Shown: positions 23,586 through 25,747 of the stretch, one piece after another | Layout: each line of letters starts with the position of its first letter | Numbering within the stretch: position 1 is the first letter of the stretch | DNA from: SZUA-1377 sp964622255 | GTDB taxonomy: Bacteria > Campylobacterota > Campylobacteria > Campylobacterales > QNZT01 | Assembly (NCBI GenBank): GCA_964622255.1 | Contig: CAZUPK010000037.1 | Coordinates: 1 to 25,747 of the forward strand | Length of the DNA stretch: 25,747 nucleotides | Direction of reading: 5' to 3' | Position numbers and translations under genes: made by a program | The notes under the pieces: model-generated | What the model saw: the letters and a program-made list of their open reading frames with translations, nothing else | Told to the model about the DNA's origin: nothing | Database searches by the model: none

Positions 23586-23734
23586 TATGAATTACCTCTG
23601 GCTAAAGAGCTAGAAGCTTCTTAACTAGCAAATTCCAACGAGTCTGAATTTGAAGGGCTGTTGAGTTTAATCTCTAATGAGAGGTCAAAGGATAGTTCCT
23701 AATCCAAACACCAATTAGTTGATATTTTTATTTT
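23586..23734 (-). mobile_element. Probable IS200/IS605 right-end remnant with decayed tnpB tail
   Basis: On the minus strand, a short frame of 25 codons (23698 to 23621, ending FAS then TAA, preceded directly by a TAG) runs into AAGCTTCTAGCTCTTTAGCC and ends in GAGGTAATTCAT. Stop codon, hairpin, then GGTA-TTCAT is the layout of an IS605-type right end, where the tnpB 3' end and the guide (omega) RNA scaffold overlap. A hairpin is visible at 23597-23614: TCT.GCT pairs with AGC.AGA with one mismatch. The rest of tnpB is gone, replaced by the IS element to the right. I rely on layout memory, not an alignment, so plain intergenic DNA is possible. Confidence 0.4.
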
Positions 23735-23751
23735 CTAACTGACCTTACGCA
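23735..23751 (+). repeat. Left terminal inverted repeat of the IS4/IS701-like element
   Basis: 17 bp, exact reverse complement of 24881-24897. The transposase stop lies inside it. Confidence 0.9.
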
Positions 23752-24830
23752 CATTTCAACCTCTGTAACTCATCATATGCAATTTTGTTGGCTTTTATTA
23801 ATAATTTCATTCTTAAAGCAAAGTGATTTAGGTTATGTTTCATCTTTAAGCACTCAAGTTTAAAAAAAGCTAGTATTGATAAAAAGATATGATTGCTTTG
23901 AGTTTTAACCTTTTTAGTAGGCGACTTTGCTAAATTTACATTAGATTTAAGTGATTTGTGAAACTCTTCAACTTTCCATCTTTTTTTATAGATTGTTGAT
24001 ATAGAGTTTGAATCAAGAGTTAAATCGCTACATACCAGATATAATGTACCTGTACTTCCATCTTTGTTTGTAAAGACTCGGCATACAACGATAATTTCTT
24101 TATCGTATCCTTTTAAGTAGCCTCGCACAGATTCTTTATCTGAAACTAGCAATGAATCAATTGATGTAAACTTTCCTTCATATTTATCATCTAAATTTTT
24201 AGCAAATAGTCTATTACCTTTAATGGCTGCTATAAACTCTTTATTCTTGCTTGCAATACGTTCAAAATTTTCATTAGATGCAAACCATATATCCATTAAT
24301 ACATATTTAAACTTTAAATTATTAGCTATTGCTACATCAAACATATCTCTTAGTAGCTCATTTTTTGTCTTTTTTGATTTTCTTTTTTGCTTTTTTGTTT
24401 TTATATCACTATATAAAATATCCTTTTTGATTATTTCAAAACCTACCGGTATAGATACTTCATTACTGTAATAAAGCATATTTAAAATATTTAACCCTTT
24501 TACGCTTTTTCCCTTTGTATGGTCATAGTGCCAACATATAATATCATTTTCATCTGTCCATTTTTTCTCTTGTACTGTATCATCAAATATCAAACATCCA
24601 TCTTCACTCTCAATCTCTCTTACTATTTTTTTAACTCTTTTCCATAAATCTTTTGAAGTAAACTCACTATTTTTTAAAAATCTTGTAATTTGATCGTGAC
24701 TTACTTCATTATCTAATGTCGCTGATAATCCTGTCGCTGTTGCATAACCAAATTGACTTATTAGAAAATCTGTATATAAATCAATGTACTCATTTATCTT
24801 TTTTGCTTTCTCTTCTGGTTTTTGTTGCAA
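23745..24830 (-). CDS. IS4-superfamily (IS701-like) DDE transposase
   Basis: A 361-residue transposase that looks intact. Catalytic acids are probably D83/D84 (LIFDDTVQEK), D180 (VLMDIWFAS) and E288. E288 lies in the IS4 signature Y281-x2-R284-x3-E288-x6-K295 (YKKRWKVEEFHKSLK). The start is TTG 24830, 7 bases after GGAG; the only nearby upstream ATG meets a stop after two codons. The context ICWHYDHTKGKSVKG is common among elements labelled IS701. The stop codon overlaps the left terminal repeat, normal for a compact IS. It may be active, since no frame damage is visible. Confidence 0.9.
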   Translation of the reverse strand: MQQKPEEKAKKINEYIDLYTDFLISQFGYATATGLSATLDNEVSHDQITRFLKNSEFTSKDLWKRVKKIVREIESEDGCLIFDDTVQEKKWTDENDIICWHYDHTKGKSVKGLNILNMLYYSNEVSIPVGFEIIKKDILYSDIKTKKQKRKSKKTKNELLRDMFDVAIANNLKFKYVLMDIWFASNENFERIASKNKEFIAAIKGNRLFAKNLDDKYEGKFTSIDSLLVSDKESVRGYLKGYDKEIIVVCRVFTNKDGSTGTLYLVCSDLTLDSNSISTIYKKRWKVEEFHKSLKSNVNLAKSPTKKVKTQSNHIFLSILAFFKLECLKMKHNLNHFALRMKLLIKANKIAYDELQRLKCA

Positions 24831-24880
24831 TCTAGCTCTCCATTAAATCTTTCTTTTTATTATAGCTTAACTTTTGCTTA

Positions 24881-24897
24881 TGCGTAAGGTCAGTTAG
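24881..24897 (-). repeat. Right terminal inverted repeat of the IS4/IS701-like element
   Basis: 17 bp, exact reverse complement of 23735-23751; it abuts the truncated IS5-family gene. Confidence 0.9.
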
Positions 24898-25588
24898 TAA
24901 AAAATAATTTATCTCAAAAACTTTTTGATTTGTTTACTCAAGAATTTATAAATAAAGGGATTATAGTTAAAGAAGGAAGTATGATAGATGCTACTTTTGT
25001 AGATGTTCCGAAACAAAGAAATTCAAGGGAAGAAAATGCCGATATAAAAAAAGGAGCAATACCTTTAGAGTTTGCTAAAAAAGATAAAAATGGCAAAAGA
25101 AGTAAATTAGCTCAAAACAAGCGAAGCGCTTTTTGCGAAGCAAAAATGTTTCTGTGAAAAAGATGTAGATGCAAGATGGGCAAAAAAGAATGATGAGAAA
25201 CATTATGGTTATAAAAATCATATTAATGCTGACGAAAAAACTAAACTTATTACTAAATATAGCGTTACAAATGCTGCTTTGCATGATTCAACTCAAATTA
25301 AAAATCTTGTTGATAAAACAGATAAAAAGGTTTATGCAGATAGTGCATATAGAAGTGAAGATATTGAAGAATTTTTAAAAAAACATAATATTCAAAGTTG
25401 TATTCAAGAAAAAGGATATAAAAATAAACCATTAACAAAACAACAACAAAAATTAAATAATATAAAATCTAAAATAAGAGCAAGAGTAGAACATATATTT
25501 GGATTTATGACAAATGTTATGAATAATGCTTTGTATATGAGATCTATAGGGATAAAAAGAATTAAATCCTCTATTGGACTTTTAATAT
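24898..25588 (+). pseudogene. IS5-family transposase pseudogene, truncated at both ends and interrupted
   Basis: The first part reads from 24900 (KNNLSQKLFDLF…) through MIDATFVDVPKQRN, which holds the first catalytic Asp, to RSKLAQ at 25116. A 43-base insertion then shifts the frame and brings in TGA at 25155-25157. The original frame resumes at KDVDARWAKKNDEKHYGYKN (25159 on), with the second Asp in YADSAYRS and the Glu in RVEHIFGFM. The N-terminal third (about 120 residues) is missing beside the IS4/IS701-like element. The C-terminus, after KSSIGLLIF, runs into the IS3-type end. DARWTKK…YGYKNH and the DDE order are hallmarks of the IS5 family. It cannot encode an active transposase. Confidence 0.9.
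25118..25160. repeat. 43-bp hairpin-rich insertion inside the IS5 pseudogene
   Basis: Removing bases 25118-25160 restores the IS5 frame exactly (…KLAQ-KDVDARW…). The insert is flanked by AAAA on both sides, like a 4-bp target duplication around 39 unique bases. It holds GCGAAGC twice (25121-25127, 25135-25141). The second copy is the core of a perfect hairpin TTTTTGC-GAA-GCAAAAA (25130-25146). It looks like a tiny mobile palindromic repeat. Confidence 0.7.
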
Positions 25589-25747
25589 TCTACCCCAAAA
25601 GTCAAGACAATTTTTAAAAAATTTTAATTCTTTTGGCATATTAAGCTACTTTTCTTAAAATTTTAATATTTTGCTTTTTTGGATTATTTTTTTTCAGCCA
25701 TTCATTATACACCTCCATAGGTTTTTTATAGTTTAATGTTTGATGAA
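25588..25747 (-). mobile_element. End of an IS3-family insertion sequence (partial, runs off the window)
   Basis: The segment starting near TATTCTACCCCAAAAGTCAA (from about 25587) resembles the terminal repeat of IS150-group IS3 elements (…CT.CCCCAAAAGT…). It lies between the broken IS5 gene and the transposase tail on the minus strand. The exact outer boundary cannot be fixed without the other end. Confidence 0.6.
25641..25747 (-). CDS. IS3-family transposase (OrfB, integrase core), C-terminal fragment
   Basis: The last 34 codons on the minus strand read HQTLNYKKPMEVYNEWLKKN and end KILRKVA before TAA (25641-25643). The HQ-x-L-x-Y-x-x-P-x-E-V-Y pattern is the end of the rve integrase core of IS3/IS481-type transposases. 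The catalytic part lies beyond the window's right edge. Confidence 0.8.
   Translation of the reverse strand, partial: HQTLNYKKPMEVYNEWLKKNNPKKQNIKILRKVA

Larger units (their letters stand above)
23735..24897 (-). mobile_element. Complete IS4/IS701-like insertion sequence (1163 bp)
   Basis: The element is bounded by perfect 17-bp inverted repeats, CTAACTGACCTTACGCA (23735-23751) and its complement (24881-24897), and holds one intact transposase on the minus strand. The flanks (…TTTTATTTT on the left, TAAAAAATAA on the right) show no matching direct target duplication. That suggests a deletion or recombination beside the element after insertion. Confidence 0.88.

Noticed and set aside
23735..24897. 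CTAA/TTAG at the outer ends of the IS terminal repeats as a 4-bp target duplication
   Set aside because: The two tetramers are reverse complements of each other, not direct repeats, so they belong to the inverted repeat.
24930..25157. A separate 75-residue gene starting at TTG 24930
   Set aside because: It is the first half of the broken IS5 transposase, ended by the stop inside the 43-bp insertion; not an independent gene.
25169..25378. Short plus-strand frame overlapping the second half of the IS5 pseudogene
   Set aside because: It is in a different frame from the recognisable transposase sequence and has no motif.
1..25747. CRISPR arrays, tRNA or rRNA genes
   Set aside because: No regularly spaced repeats, no cloverleaf-like segment with a TTC consensus arm and no rRNA motifs were seen on reading either strand.

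Overview
The window is low-GC DNA (A+T-rich third codon positions) that reads as a chromosome segment of a free-living member of the Campylobacterota (Epsilonproteobacteria), in the range of Sulfurimonas, Sulfurovum or Arcobacter relatives. The basis is the codon bias, the S10-spc ribosomal gene order running into secY-map-infA, a cytochrome bc1 operon whose cytochrome c1 carries two haems, and PAS histidine kinases with an HQWKQPL H-box. The genus cannot be fixed from sequence reading alone.

Layout. 1-166: C-terminal coding tail of a phasin-like coiled-coil protein, overlapped by an AarF/UbiB (ABC1) atypical kinase (156-1691). 1692-4814: an S24/CI-type self-cleaving repressor, a small conserved acidic protein, a DUF2130 coiled-coil protein with a possible nuclease-like core, and ribulose-phosphate 3-epimerase. 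4869-5575: rpmI and rplT, separated by 161 bases rich in inverted repeats. 5717-7571: a c-di-GMP phosphodiesterase (degenerate GGDEF plus intact EAL) and phosphatidylserine synthase.

7623-18679: one long ribosomal protein operon in canonical S10-spc order (rpsJ rplC rplD rplW rplB rpsS rplV rpsC rplP rpmC rpsQ rplN rplX rplE rpsN rpsH rplF rplR rpsE rplO secY map infA). It is preceded by a clear sigma70-type promoter and a 13-pair leader hairpin. L22 carries an unusual C-terminal helix-hairpin-helix extension. The usual continuation (rpmJ, rpsM, rpsK, rpsD, rpoA, rplQ) is not present after infA.

18932-20691: a two-component pair, made of a cytosolic kinase with an Aer-like PAS domain and an OmpR-type regulator. 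It converges on the petABC operon (minus strand, 23518 to 20753) across a bidirectional terminator. Together they suggest redox sensing beside the respiratory chain, but that link is inference.

23585-25747: a pile-up of mobile elements upstream of petA. From left to right these are a probable IS200/IS605 right-end/tnpB remnant, a complete IS4/IS701-like element with perfect 17-bp terminal inverted repeats, an IS5-family transposase pseudogene truncated at both ends and broken by a 43-bp hairpin-rich insertion, and the end of an IS3-family element. No tRNA, rRNA or CRISPR array was seen.

No obviously new multi-gene system was found. The most unusual items are the 43-bp insertion with two GCGAAGC mini-hairpins, the L22 fusion, the nested IS remnants with a possible TnpB guide-RNA scaffold, and the hairpins around rplT and rpsJ.
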